DNA from: Scilla litardierei
Lineage: Eukaryota; Streptophyta; Magnoliopsida; Asparagales; Asparagaceae
Direction: 5' to 3'
DNA: 64,000 nt
NCBI GenBank assembly: GCA_030789695.1
Contig: CM061138.1
Location: 14,394,214-14,458,213, forward strand
In this document: in pieces, positions 41,494 through 51,854 of the stretch
Position numbering within the stretch: the stretch's first letter is position 1
How the letters are laid out: each line of letters starts with the position of its first letter
Notes under the pieces: generated by a model
The model's database searches: none
Seen by the model: the letters and a program-made list of their open reading frames with translations, nothing else
What the model was told of the DNA's origin: nothing
Translations under genes and position numbers: made by a program

Positions 41494-43312
41494 TGATCGC
41501 GCCCCGGCGTACACGTCCCGGGACGACGGTTGTAGTTTTACCGCAAGCGCACGGTATAGCGGCGAGCGGGTATCGAACACAGGGAGGACGAATGACCGTG
41601 CTTGCTCCTAATCAACCTGGCTATTTAGAGGGATAATTGCCTTGGGCGATCCTGTCACAATCGTCAGACAAAAGTGCGAAATATCAAATCAAATAGAGAA
41701 CGCCTAGGGAATGGGGAATCCCCACTACTCACCGTATTTCACAATTGTGGTTCGCCGGTATCGAAATCGCTAGGATGAGAATTTGGATGAACTAGTTGCA
41801 ACTAAATGTGAAACCAAGCTCACGCTCTCGCGCTGTTGCCGGTCTATAGCTATCCTAGGTTTGGGTCCAATCTCTTGCAAACCCTAGCCTAGGGAAGCTA
41901 GCATTGGGATCAACATCATCGTCCAATTGCGCACCGAGTCCAATCTCTTGCAAACTCGGTCCACAATCTAAATTAGGATAGTTCCTACCCGTCCAATCTC
42001 TTGCAAACGGGTATCGGCGCGGAATTGCAACCGGAGATCCTAGCATCGGTCCAATTTCTTGCAAACCGATACTTCGAAAATCCGACTCCAACCCAATTCG
42101 GATTTCTAGGGCTTCCTATCGAATTGGGATCCAATCTCTTGCAAATCCCAATTGATGTGAATACCTAGCTATCCGTAGTAATTCGATCCCAATCTAATCC
42201 CTAATAACAATCCTAGCTCAATTTCTACCGGTTCAACACAAATACGAAATTGGGCTTGTAGGGTTCATCCCCACGCCCCAAGACGTGGAGACTACTCACT
42301 AATCATAGCAATAGCACAATAATTGGCAAAGAAATAGACAATGGAATTCATCACAACAATGATATAAACAATAAAAAATAGAGTTTTTGTGGAAGAGAAG
42401 TGCAAACCAATGTAGATCTTCAATCAACCCAACAAAAAATCCAAGTTTTTCTCTTCACCAATCACAATTAATAAAGCTAAAAAGTAGACTCAAAAAGCTG
42501 CAAAAAATCTGAGAGGAGGCTCTCAAAACTAGGGTAAAAACAGAGCTTAAATAGCCCCAAAAATCGTCTAAAAATCCTGACCAAAACGCCCCTGCACAGC
42601 CTGTTTTCCGCAAATTTCGCTACAGGCAGCGCATCGCACTCGGCCGAGTGACAAAAGTCGCTCGGCCGAGTGAAAACCCTGTCAATTTCCAGTAAGTCGT
42701 GGGCTTCAGGGGTCTTCAGTTCGGGGGCGGCTCGGCCGAGTGAGTTGTCGTCACTCGGCCGATGGCTTCACTTCACTCGGGCGGACGGGATTTGCCACTC
42801 GGCCGAGTGGGTCTTCTGAAGCTCAGAGGCCGAAAAACAGTAACTTCGGTCTTTTTGAGAGCCTTCGTCTGGGCGCCACTCGGGCGGACGTGGTTTCGTC
42901 ACTCGGCCGAGTGGGTCTTCTGTGCTCGGCCGAGTGCACAGGTAACTCGTGTCTGAATTGGTCGGCCGAGCAGTGTCTCGCTGGTCGGCCGAGTGGCTCC
43001 TCCACTCGGCCGAGTGGGACACAAAAAATGCCCAAACTGGTCGTTTTGGCCTCCTCGTCGCTCCGGCGACGTCCATTCTTCTTCCGCTCCTCTCCAACAG
43101 CAAAATACCCCTCGGGGAGGTCGTCGGTGGCCGTCTAGATTACACGCATCTCGAGATCACTCCTAATCGCGCCAAATCACCTGAAATGCGACAAAAAACA
43201 ACAAATCGTGAAAAGCATCGCAATATCGTCGATATATCGTGAAAAACATGATTTGGGCGATCAAAATGGCATGCAAACATGCGGGAAAAGGGTGTAAAAT
43301 AAGGAGTGATCA
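41494..43312 (-). repeat. L2: complete Athila-like LTR, - orientation
   Basis: 1819 bases, TGATCGCGCC to GGAGTGATCA on the plus strand. On its own strand a primer-site-like stretch follows it (41473-41493) and a purine tract precedes it (43313-43330). It therefore served both as a 3' LTR and as the 5' LTR of a further, lost interior. Confidence 0.88.
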
Positions 43313-43709
43313 AAATCCCCCAAGCTTGCCTCTTACTCGTCCTCGAGGAAGATAAGTAAAAAGCGAACCCGGTGGATTCGGAAAACGAAAACGGCGAAAA
43401 ACGAAAAAAAATGAAAAACGAAGAAGAATGAAAACCAAACGAAAATAAAGGAAGAAAGGAAGAAGAGGTAGGATGCTAGATCATTTTCTCAGGACGTGGG
43501 TTTCACTTACTCTTATGGCATGCACCGAGTGAGAAATACATGTCAAAGAATCTCATTTTGATATCATAGTAGAATAGTGCAAGTAGAAAATAGAAAACCC
43601 ACGAACAACGGTATAATCATGAGAAACGGAATGATTTTAAAATTAACATCGCCTGAATCATCTAAAGCGGTATACAAGTCTCAGATCCCCGGCAACGGCG
43701 CCAAAAACT
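43313..43709 (-). other. 397-bp stub interior between L2 and L3
   Basis: On the minus strand the stub starts with the primer site TGGCGCCGTTGCCGGGGA (43686-43703) and jumps at once to the last 370 bases of the C interior, ending in the purine tract. All coding sequence is absent. Together with L2 and L3 it forms a 4.03-kb deletion derivative. Confidence 0.8.
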
Positions 43710-45527
43710 TGGTCGCGCCCCGGCGTACACGTCCCGGGACGACGGTTGTAGTTTTACCGCAAGCGCACGGTATAGCGGCGAGCGGGTATCGAACACAGGG
43801 AGGACGAATGACCGTGCTTGCTCCTAATCAACCTGGCTATTTAGAGGGATAATTGCCTTGGGCGATCCTGTCACAATCGTCAGACAAAAGTGCGAAATAT
43901 CAAATCAAATAGAGAACGCCTAGGGAATGGGGAATCCCCACTACTCACCGTATTTCACAATTGTGGTTCGCCGGTATCGAAATCGCTAGGATGAGTATTT
44001 GGATAAACTAGTTGCAACTAAATGTGAAACCAAGCTCACGCTCTCGCGCTGTTGCCGGTCTATAGCTATCCTAGGTTTGGGTCCAATCTCTTGCAAACCC
44101 TAGCCTAGGGAAGCTAGCATTGGGATCAACATCATCGTCCAATTGCGCACCGAGTCCAATCTCTTGCAAACTCGGTCCACAATCTAAATTAGGATAGTTC
44201 CTACCCGTCCAATCTCTTGCAAACGGGTATCGGCGCGGAATTGCAACCGGAGATCCTAGCATCGGTCCAATTTCTTGCAAACCGATACTTCGAAAATCCG
44301 ACTCCAACCCAATTCGGATTTCTAGGGCTTCCTATCGAATTGGGATCCAATCTCTTGCAAATCCCAATTGATGTGAATACCTAGCTATCCGTAGTAATTC
44401 GATCCCAATCTAATCCCTAATAACAATCCTAGCTCAATTTCTACCGGTTCAACACAAATACGAAATTGGGCTTGTAGGGTTCATCCCCACGCCCCAAGAC
44501 GTGGAGACTACTCACTAATCATAGCAATAGCACAATAATTGGCAAAGAAATAGACAATGGAATTCATCACAACAATGATATAAACAATAAAAAATAGAGT
44601 TTTTGTGGAAGAGAAGTGCAAACCAATGTAGATCTTCAATCAACCCAACAAAAATCCAAGTTTTTCTCTTCACCAATCACAATTAATAAAGCTAAAAAGT
44701 AGACTCAAAAAGCTGCAAAAAATCTGAGAGAGGGGTCTCAAAACTAGGGTAAAAACAGAGCTTAAATAGCCCCAAAAATCGTCTAAAAATCCTGACCAAA
44801 ACGCCCCTGCACAGCCTGTTTTCCGCAAATTTCGCTACAGGCAGCGCATCGCACTCGGCCGAGTGACGAAAGTCGCTCGGCCGAGTGAAAACCCTGTCAA
44901 TTTCCAGTAAGTCGTGGGCTTCAGGGGTCTTCAGATCGGGGGCGGCTCGGCCGAGTGAGTTGTCGTCACTCGGCCGATGGCTTCACTTCACTCGGGCGGA
45001 CGGGATTTGCCACTCGGCCGAGTGGGTCTTCTGAAGCTCAGAGGCCGAAAAACAGTAACTTCGGTCTTTTTGAGAGCCTTCGTCTGGGCGCCACTCGGGC
45101 GGACGTGGTTTCGTCACTCGGCCGAGTGGGTCTTCTGTGCTCGGCCGAGTGCACAGGTAACTCGTGTCTGAATTGGTCGGCCGATCAGTGTCTCGCTGGT
45201 CGGCCGAGTGGCTCCTCCACTCGGCCGAGTGGGACACAAAAAATGCCCAAACTGGTCGTTTTGGCCTCCTCGTCGCTCCGGCGACGTCCATTCTTCTTCC
45301 GCTCCTCTCCAACAGCAAAATACCCCTCGGGGAGGTCGTCGGTGGCCGTCTAGATTACACGCATCTCGAGATCACTCCTAATCGCGCCAAATCACCTGAA
45401 ATGCGACAAAAAACAACAAATCGTGAAAAGCATTGCAATATCATCGATATATCGTGAAAAACATGATTTGGGCGATCAAAATGGCATGCAAACATGTGGG
45501 AAAAGGGTGTAAAATAAGGAGTGATCA
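43710..45527 (-). repeat. L3: complete Athila-like LTR, - orientation
   Basis: 1818 bases. The first base pair after TG differs from L2 (TGGTCGCG rather than TGATCGCG). A GGGGTCTCAAAAC variant is shared with L1 rather than with L5/L6. Confidence 0.88.
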
Positions 45528-45557
45528 AAATGAAAAAATGAAAAATGAAAAAAAATG

Positions 45558-46595
45558 CTAGTTTTAGGAGCCCTCTCTCAGATTTTTTGCAGCGTTTTGA
45601 GTCTACTTTTTAGCTTTATTAATTGTGATTGGTGAAGAGAAAAACTTGGATTTTTGTTGGGTTGATTGAAGATCTACATTGGTTTGCACTTCTCTTCCAC
45701 AAAAACTCTATTTTTTATTGTTTATATCATTGTTGTGATGAATTCCATTGTCTATTTCTTTGCCAATTATTGTGCTATTGCTATGATTAGTGAGTAGTCT
45801 CCACGTCTTGGGGCGTGGGGATGAACCCTACAAGCCCAATTTCGTATTTGTGTTGAACCGGTAGAAATTGAGCTAGGATTGTTATTAGGGATTAGATTGG
45901 GATCGAATTACTACGGATAGCTAGGTATTCACATCAATTGGGATTTGCAAGAGATTGGATCCCAATTCGATAGGAAGCCCTAGAAATCCGAATTGGGTTG
46001 GAGTCGGATTTTCGAAGTATCGGTTTGCAAGAAATTGGACCGATGCTAGGATCTCCGGTTGCAATTCCGCGCCGATACCCGTTTGCAAGAGATTGGACGG
46101 GTAGGAACTATCCTAATTTAGATTGTGGACCGAGTTTGCAAGAGATTGGACTCGGTGCGCAATTGGACGATGATGTTGATCCCAATGCTAGCTTCCCTAG
46201 GCTAGGGTTTGCAAGAGATTGGACCCAAACCTAGGATAGCTATAGACCGGCAACAGCGCGAGAGCGTGAGCTTGGTTTCACATTTAGTTGCAACTAGTTC
46301 ATCCAAATTCTCATCCTAGCGATTTCGATACCGGCGAACCACAATTGTGAAATACGGTGAGTAGTGGGGATTCCCCATTCCCTAGGCGTTCTCTATTTGA
46401 TTTGATATTTCGCACTTTTGTCTGACGATTGTGACAGGATCGCCCAAGGCAATTATCCCTCTAAATAGCCAGGTTAATTAGGAGCAAGCACGGTCATTCG
46501 TCCTCCCTGTGTTCGATACCCGCTCGCCGCTATACCGTGCGCTTGCGGTAAAACTACAACCGTCGTCCCGGGACGTGTACGCCGGGGCGCGATCA
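45558..46595 (+). repeat. L4: 5'-truncated LTR of the C interior, + orientation
   Basis: Similarity to the LTR starts at CTAGTTTTAGGAGCCC and runs to GGCGCGATCA. The first 790 or so bases, including the palindromes and TATA box, are missing and replaced by a short A-rich filler (45528-45557). The primer site follows it, so this is the 5' LTR of the coding element, now without its promoter. Confidence 0.85.
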
Positions 46596-46601
46596 AGTTT
46601 T

Positions 46602-46619
46602 TGGCGCCGTTGCCGGGGA
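46602..46619 (+). other. Primer binding site of element C, Asp-tRNA type
   Basis: TGGCGCCGTTGCCGGGGA lies six bases after the LTR end, as in Athila elements. Confidence 0.85.
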
Positions 46620-46627
46620 CATTTTTA

Positions 46628-46646
46628 GTCGGTGCTCAGCACCGAC
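46628..46646 (+). promoter_or_regulatory. Leader hairpin next to the primer site
   Basis: GTCGGTGCTCAGCACCGAC is a perfect inverted repeat with a single central base. In RNA it could act as a self-pairing (dimer) element; that role is inference. Confidence 0.5.
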
Positions 46647-46764
46647 CACCCGGTTATTTCTTCTTACTTTCTTCCTTTACTTCCCTCTCCATCTTATCCT
46701 AACTTCATTCGTAGCCCTATTTGCATATTCTCCCTGTATTTTGCATAAGATCTTAACAGGGAGA

Positions 46765-49700
46765 ATGGGGGATGCAACGCCAACAATAGAACTCAGTCGA
46801 GAAGACTATGACTCCTTCACAGACCTCCTTAAGGAGCTTGTCGACGAGGTCCACACTACCGGAGCATTTGCTATCAATATCACGGACCCCGACGAACAAC
46901 TATTTGCTAGCTTTGTGATGGACCAAATCTCCCCGGAAGGGACCATCGGAGGCAATGTCAGAGTTGACGTGGTCGACGACAAATTGCATTTCGAAGACAA
47001 TAGAGCAAATGTCGAAGAGCACTATGCTCCCGAAGAACCCTTCGAGCAAACCGACATTCAGGATGTTACACTTTATGACGCTCACTCTTGTTTTTATGAA
47101 TCGTCTGATGTGTTTCTTGATTCCAGGTACGAACTGGAGCAGAGCGAAGGTTTTGGCGATGCTAGCACTGAATCAGAGGGCGCCTACTTCGATGCCTCAT
47201 CCTCACTAAGCAGCGAGTCCGACTTGTCACATGAAAGCATGCCATCTGAAAATGAGCTAAACCCGGATGACAAGGAAGAAGCCGAATTCATGAGAGCTGA
47301 AAAGGTGGAAGAAGCAGCGCCACCTCAGGTAGAGCTTAAACAATTACCGCCGAATCTAAGGTATGCCTTTTTGGGTAATAAATTGACTTTTCCGGTGATA
47401 GTAAATTCCCACCTCACACAAGATCAACTTGAAAAACTCCTAGACGTCCTTAGGAGCCACAAAGGTGTCTTGGGATACACTATTTCCGATCTAAAGGGAA
47501 TAAGCCCTAGGCTTTGCACGCATCGGATCCATTTGGAGGATACCGAAGCCACCTCCATAGAGCCTCAAAGGCGGTTGAACCCGAACATGAAGGAGGTGGT
47601 TAAAAAGGAAATCCTAAAATTGCTTGAAGCCGGTATAATTTATCATATCTCTGACAGTAGATGGGTTAGCCCCGTCCACGTTGTCCCCAAGAAAGGAGGG
47701 ATGACTGTCATAAAAAATGACAAAGGTGAGCCAATATCCACGCGCACTGTCACGGGATGGCGAATGTGCATTGACTATAGGAGACTCAATAAAGCTACCC
47801 GAAAGGATCATTACCCATTGCCATTCATCGATCAAATGCTTGAACACCTCGCGAACCATAAATACTTTTGCTATCTAGACGGGTATTCGGGTTTCTTCCA
47901 AATCCCTTTGCACGAAGATGACCAAGAAAAGACAACTTTCACTTGTCCCTATGGCACCTACGCATACCGTAGGATGCCGTTCGGCCTTTGTAATGCTCCC
48001 GCCACGTTTCAAAGATGTATGACATCCATATTTTCCGATTATATTGAAAATATTATGGAAGTTTTTATGGATGATTTCTCGGTTTATGGAAGTGAGTTTG
48101 ACTCTTGCTTGGAAAATCTCACTAAAGTCCTAAAAAGATGCCAACAAAACAATCTCACTCTCAATTGGGAGAAGTGCCACTTCATGGTCACGGAAGGTAT
48201 AGTTCTCGGACACCTTGTTTCCTCAAGAGGAATCGAGGTTGATAAAGCTAAGATTGAGGTAATCGAAAAACTTCCTCCTCCTATTAATGTCAAGGGCATT
48301 AGAGGCTTCCTTGGCCACGCGGGGTTTTACCGCCGCTTCATTAAGGATTTCGCCTCGATTGCCCGACCACTTACTTCCTTACTCGCTAAAGATGTTCCTT
48401 TTGACTTTTCAGGAGAATGCTTGCAAGCTTTCAACACCTTGAAGGAAGCGCTAGTCTCAGCGCCCATCATCCAACCGCCGGATTGGAGCCTCCCTTTCGA
48501 GCTAATGTGCGATGCTAGCGACCAAGCCATTGGAGCGGTATTGGGACAAAGGAAAGATAGGAAGCTTCATGCGATATACTACGCAAGCAAGACATTGGAT
48601 GACGCGCAGAAAAACTACACAACTACCGAAAAGGAGCTTCTAGCGGTCGTCTATTCCATAGAGAAGTTTCGCTCCTACCTCCTCGGTTCCAAGGTGATTG
48701 TCCACACCGACCATGCAGCATTGAAGTATCTTTTAAACAAGAAGGAGGCCAAACCCCGGTTGATTAGGTGGATACTCTTGTTGCAAGAATTCGACCTAGA
48801 GATCAGAGATAAGAAGGGTACAGACAATGTCGTGGCAGATCATTTATCCAGGCTCATTCGCGATAAGGAGGATGAGAGCTTACCTATTGACGACACATTC
48901 GTTGATGAGAGGCTATATGCGGTAAGGGCCGAGGAAGTACCTTGGTATGCGGACTTCGTCAACTACTTGGCGTGCGGAATCAAACCGCATGGGATGTCCA
49001 CGCAACAAAAGAGGAGATTTATGCATGAGGTCCGTAGCTATTTTTGGGAAGATCCTTACCTTTTCAAGATATGCAAAGATAATGTCATTCGTAGGTGTAT
49101 TCCTAAGGAGGAGGCAACGTCTATCATTTTGCATTGCCACGGTCTACCATGCGGGGGACATCATGCCGCCTCTAAAACTACCGCTAAGATCTTGCAGAGC
49201 GGATTCTTCTGGCCCACAATGTTTAAAGACACTCACACTTTTGTGAAGGGTTGCGATAGATGTCAACGGACCGGGAATATCTCCAAGCGCAATGAGATGC
49301 CGATGAGACCCATCCAGGAGATTGAGCTTTTTGATTGTTGGGGAGTAGACTTCATGGGGCCTTTTCCGTCGAGCAATGGCAACAAGTACATCCTATTGGC
49401 CGTTGACTATGTCTCCAAATGGGTGGAAGCTATTGCCACCCCTACTAATGATGCGAGGGTCGTCTCCAAATTCTTCAAGCAAAATATCTTTCCGCGCTTT
49501 GGAGTGCCGCGTACCTTGATAAGCGACGGGGGAAGCCACTTCATAGAGAACAAGTTTGAAGCAATGCTAAAAAAGTACGGGGTAAATCATAGGGTTGGAA
49601 TGGCTTATCACCCCCAGACAAGCGGCCAAGTAGAAGTCTCAAATAGAGAAATCAAGCAAATTCTCGAGAAAACCGTAGATCGGTCTAGAAAAGATTGGTC

Positions 49701-50643
49701 AATGAAGTTAAACGATGCTCTATGGGCCTATCGTACGGCTTTTCGCACCCCCATCGGTACCACACCGTTCCGCCTAGTTTACGGGAAGGCTTGCCACTTG
49801 CCGGTAGAGTTGGAACACCGTGCATATTGGGCCATTAAGACTTTTAACTACGATTATAAGAGTGCGGCGGTGAGGCGACTCTTGGACATCAACGAACTTG
49901 ATGAAATAAGGAGAGACGCCTATGAGAGCTCGAGGATTTACAAGGAAAGGACCAAGATTTTCCACGATGCCCGCATAACTGTCACGGACTTCAAGGTGGG
50001 AGACAAGGTCTTGCTCTACAACTCCCGACTCCGACTATTTCCCGGTAAGTTGAGGTCACGTTGGTCGGGACCTTTCACCATCAAGCACATACAACCGGGA
50101 GGAGCTTTCGAGTTGGAAAGCAAGGAAGGCACCACATTCAAAGTAAATGGGCAAAGGCTAAAACACTATTCCGAGGGGATCCCTACGGGCGAAATCAATA
50201 GAGTATATTTGCTTAAAGAGCGGTCGCATGATCTCTCGGACCTCCTTGATGAGGTGATAGAGGAGGCGATTCCTCACTCAATTGGTGCCCTTTTTGATGA
50301 AGAATTGGATGAAAGCCCGGATTTAGGCCATGAGGACAATAATGATGATTCCCCAGACTTCTCCACTGATGAAGATGAAGGCGACGCTGATGTCGCAAGG
50401 ATTCGAGAGCTCTGCAAGCTCTCGAAATCAAAGTCTCCAAAGAAAGCTCCGCCGGTACGGAAATCGGCATCGCCGGCTAAGCCGTTGACCGGGGCAAATG
50501 CTAGCTTGGGGGAGCCTCCCCCCCACACTATTCGAGATAGGAGACCTCCGAGGGAGACCGCTACGCCGCCACGTCCGAATCCAAGCGCGCTCCCCGGAAA
50601 GTTTGACGGGTGCATCTCATGTGCACCAAACATCCCGCATTGA
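46765..50643 (+). CDS. Athila-type Pol (RT, RNase H, integrase), 1292 aa, without gag and protease
   Basis: The first ATG is at 46765; the frame upstream to 46741 has only a TTG. Residues 1-190 are acidic and match nothing I recognise. RT follows from about 260 ([56 protein letters not shown]), with the YxDD box as VFMDD at 433-437. RNase H is about 572-695 ([44 protein letters not shown]). The integrase finger is about 788-835 ([19 protein letters not shown]) and the core about 852-980 ([34 protein letters not shown]). The D,D,E residues are present and there is no stop. The C-terminus is acidic, then basic and Pro-rich. Athila Pol normally follows gag and a DTG-type protease in one frame; both are missing. 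It would need Gag and protease from elsewhere. Confidence 0.92.
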   Translation: MGDATPTIELSREDYDSFTDLLKELVDEVHTTGAFAINITDPDEQLFASFVMDQISPEGTIGGNVRVDVVDDKLHFEDNRANVEEHYAPEEPFEQTDIQDVTLYDAHSCFYESSDVFLDSRYELEQSEGFGDASTESEGAYFDASSSLSSESDLSHESMPSENELNPDDKEEAEFMRAEKVEEAAPPQVELKQLPPNLRYAFLGNKLTFPVIVNSHLTQDQLEKLLDVLRSHKGVLGYTISDLKGISPRLCTHRIHLEDTEATSIEPQRRLNPNMKEVVKKEILKLLEAGIIYHISDSRWVSPVHVVPKKGGMTVIKNDKGEPISTRTVTGWRMCIDYRRLNKATRKDHYPLPFIDQMLEHLANHKYFCYLDGYSGFFQIPLHEDDQEKTTFTCPYGTYAYRRMPFGLCNAPATFQRCMTSIFSDYIENIMEVFMDDFSVYGSEFDSCLENLTKVLKRCQQNNLTLNWEKCHFMVTEGIVLGHLVSSRGIEVDKAKIEVIEKLPPPINVKGIRGFLGHAGFYRRFIKDFASIARPLTSLLAKDVPFDFSGECLQAFNTLKEALVSAPIIQPPDWSLPFELMCDASDQAIGAVLGQRKDRKLHAIYYASKTLDDAQKNYTTTEKELLAVVYSIEKFRSYLLGSKVIVHTDHAALKYLLNKKEAKPRLIRWILLLQEFDLEIRDKKGTDNVVADHLSRLIRDKEDESLPIDDTFVDERLYAVRAEEVPWYADFVNYLACGIKPHGMSTQQKRRFMHEVRSYFWEDPYLFKICKDNVIRRCIPKEEATSIILHCHGLPCGGHHAASKTTAKILQSGFFWPTMFKDTHTFVKGCDRCQRTGNISKRNEMPMRPIQEIELFDCWGVDFMGPFPSSNGNKYILLAVDYVSKWVEAIATPTNDARVVSKFFKQNIFPRFGVPRTLISDGGSHFIENKFEAMLKKYGVNHRVGMAYHPQTSGQVEVSNREIKQILEKTVDRSRKDWSMKLNDALWAYRTAFRTPIGTTPFRLVYGKACHLPVELEHRAYWAIKTFNYDYKSAAVRRLLDINELDEIRRDAYESSRIYKERTKIFHDARITVTDFKVGDKVLLYNSRLRLFPGKLRSRWSGPFTIKHIQPGGAFELESKEGTTFKVNGQRLKHYSEGIPTGEINRVYLLKERSHDLSDLLDEVIEEAIPHSIGALFDEELDESPDLGHEDNNDDSPDFSTDEDEGDADVARIRELCKLSKSKSPKKAPPVRKSASPAKPLTGANASLGEPPPHTIRDRRPPRETATPPRPNPSALPGKFDGCISCAPNIPH
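50503..50514 (+). other. PPT-like motif inside the 3' end of pol
   Basis: AGCTTGGGGGAG is identical in its core to the terminal purine tract at 56052. It could act as a second plus-strand start. Confidence 0.4.
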
Positions 50644-50973
50644 TTGAAAATTATAGGGGGTCGAGCTCACGACCTAAAACGAGCGCTTGTCGGGAGGCAA
50701 CCCGACGGTTTTTGCTTTATTTTCATTCGTTTTTCTTTATTTTCGTTTTAGAAATTTTTAGTATTTTGAGTCACCCGACCAAAAATTTTGTGATAACGGG
50801 TCCTATTTTTCTTGACAGGAGAGAAGATAGGTAGATCATCATGAGGAGGATGAACGAGACGATGAGGAGCGCCCCAAGAAGGCGCTCGACGCTTAGGAGG
50901 AGCATGAAATCGACTGGAGGAAGAAAGACGGAGTTTAGAGTCCAAACGAAGATAAACAGCAGAAATTAAGGCT
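50644..50973. other. Spacer between pol and the second promoter module
   Basis: T-rich then purine-rich sequence. No gene is recognised; it leads into the palindrome cluster. Confidence 0.5.
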
Positions 50974-51301
50974 CACTCGGCCGAGTATACTAGTCACTCG
51001 GCCGAGTCAAGAAGTTCGTCCGGCCGAGCCGATCACGAACGAGGGAAGTCTGCTGTACCCAACTCTCTGTCTATTTTCCTCATTTCATAAGAACTGCTAC
51101 TCGGCCGAGTACATATATTCACTCGGCCGAGTAAAACGGATACCCTCCTAGGGCGAGTCATGCCGAGTAGCTTGAGTCACTCGGCCGAATGGACTTACTC
51201 CACTCGGCCGAGGCTGGCAAAGCCACTCGGCCGAAGCGACATCGGGGAGAAATTTTTAATTGCCTCGCTCGGCCGAGTGAGTAAAGTCACTCGGCCGAGT
51301 C
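50974..51301. repeat. Internal CACTCGGCCGAGT palindrome cluster
   Basis: Ten TCGGCCGA or CGGCCGA-type sites in 328 bases, the same core as in the LTR but with different spacers. It lies between pol and the second ORF, followed 11 bases later by a TATA box. Confidence 0.93.
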
Positions 51302-51311
51302 GTAACTTTTT

Positions 51312-51319
51312 TATATAAA
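51312..51319 (+). promoter_or_regulatory. Putative internal promoter of the second ORF
   Basis: TATATAAA directly follows the palindrome cluster. The next 200 bases are a CpG-rich leader (51340-51530). A possible leader intron ends at CCATGCGCAG (51667-51676). The second ORF starts at 51855. Confidence 0.6.
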
Positions 51320-51854
51320 ACCGAGGGGGGGGCACGGTTTTCGAAAACAAAAAAAAACCCCTTCGCCCGCGCCCCCTCAGCTCCCTCGCCCGATCTCGCC
51401 TCGCCGCTCGCCCACTCGCCCGCGCGCGCCGCCGCTCGGCCTGCCGTCGCCGGCCGCCCGTCGCCGGACTCCGCCCGAGTCGCCGCCGGCCGCCCCGCCT
51501 CCGATCACCTCCGGTTCGCTTATTTTCACCGTTTTCTCCTCTCCTCGTGTATATTTTGAGGATCCATGTGCTAAACGCCCCCCTAACCCAAATCAATTCC
51601 TATATCTATCTGTTATACCTCTATTGCTCCATACATTTTGATTATTACTCGCTGATATCGCTTTTCCATGCGCAGGTTGCTTTTTGGAGCTTAGGGGAGC
51701 TCAGGGGAGTTTCTACGGGCTGCTCAGGACTTCGTGGAGGCGCGGACTTCGCACGCTTCCACTACTTAGCACTCGCGGCGTGTTTGGGTAAACTCTTTCC
51801 ACTCTTGTGCACACGCTGCACTTTTCACTTTTTCGGCGCGCGCTCGGGGCAGAT

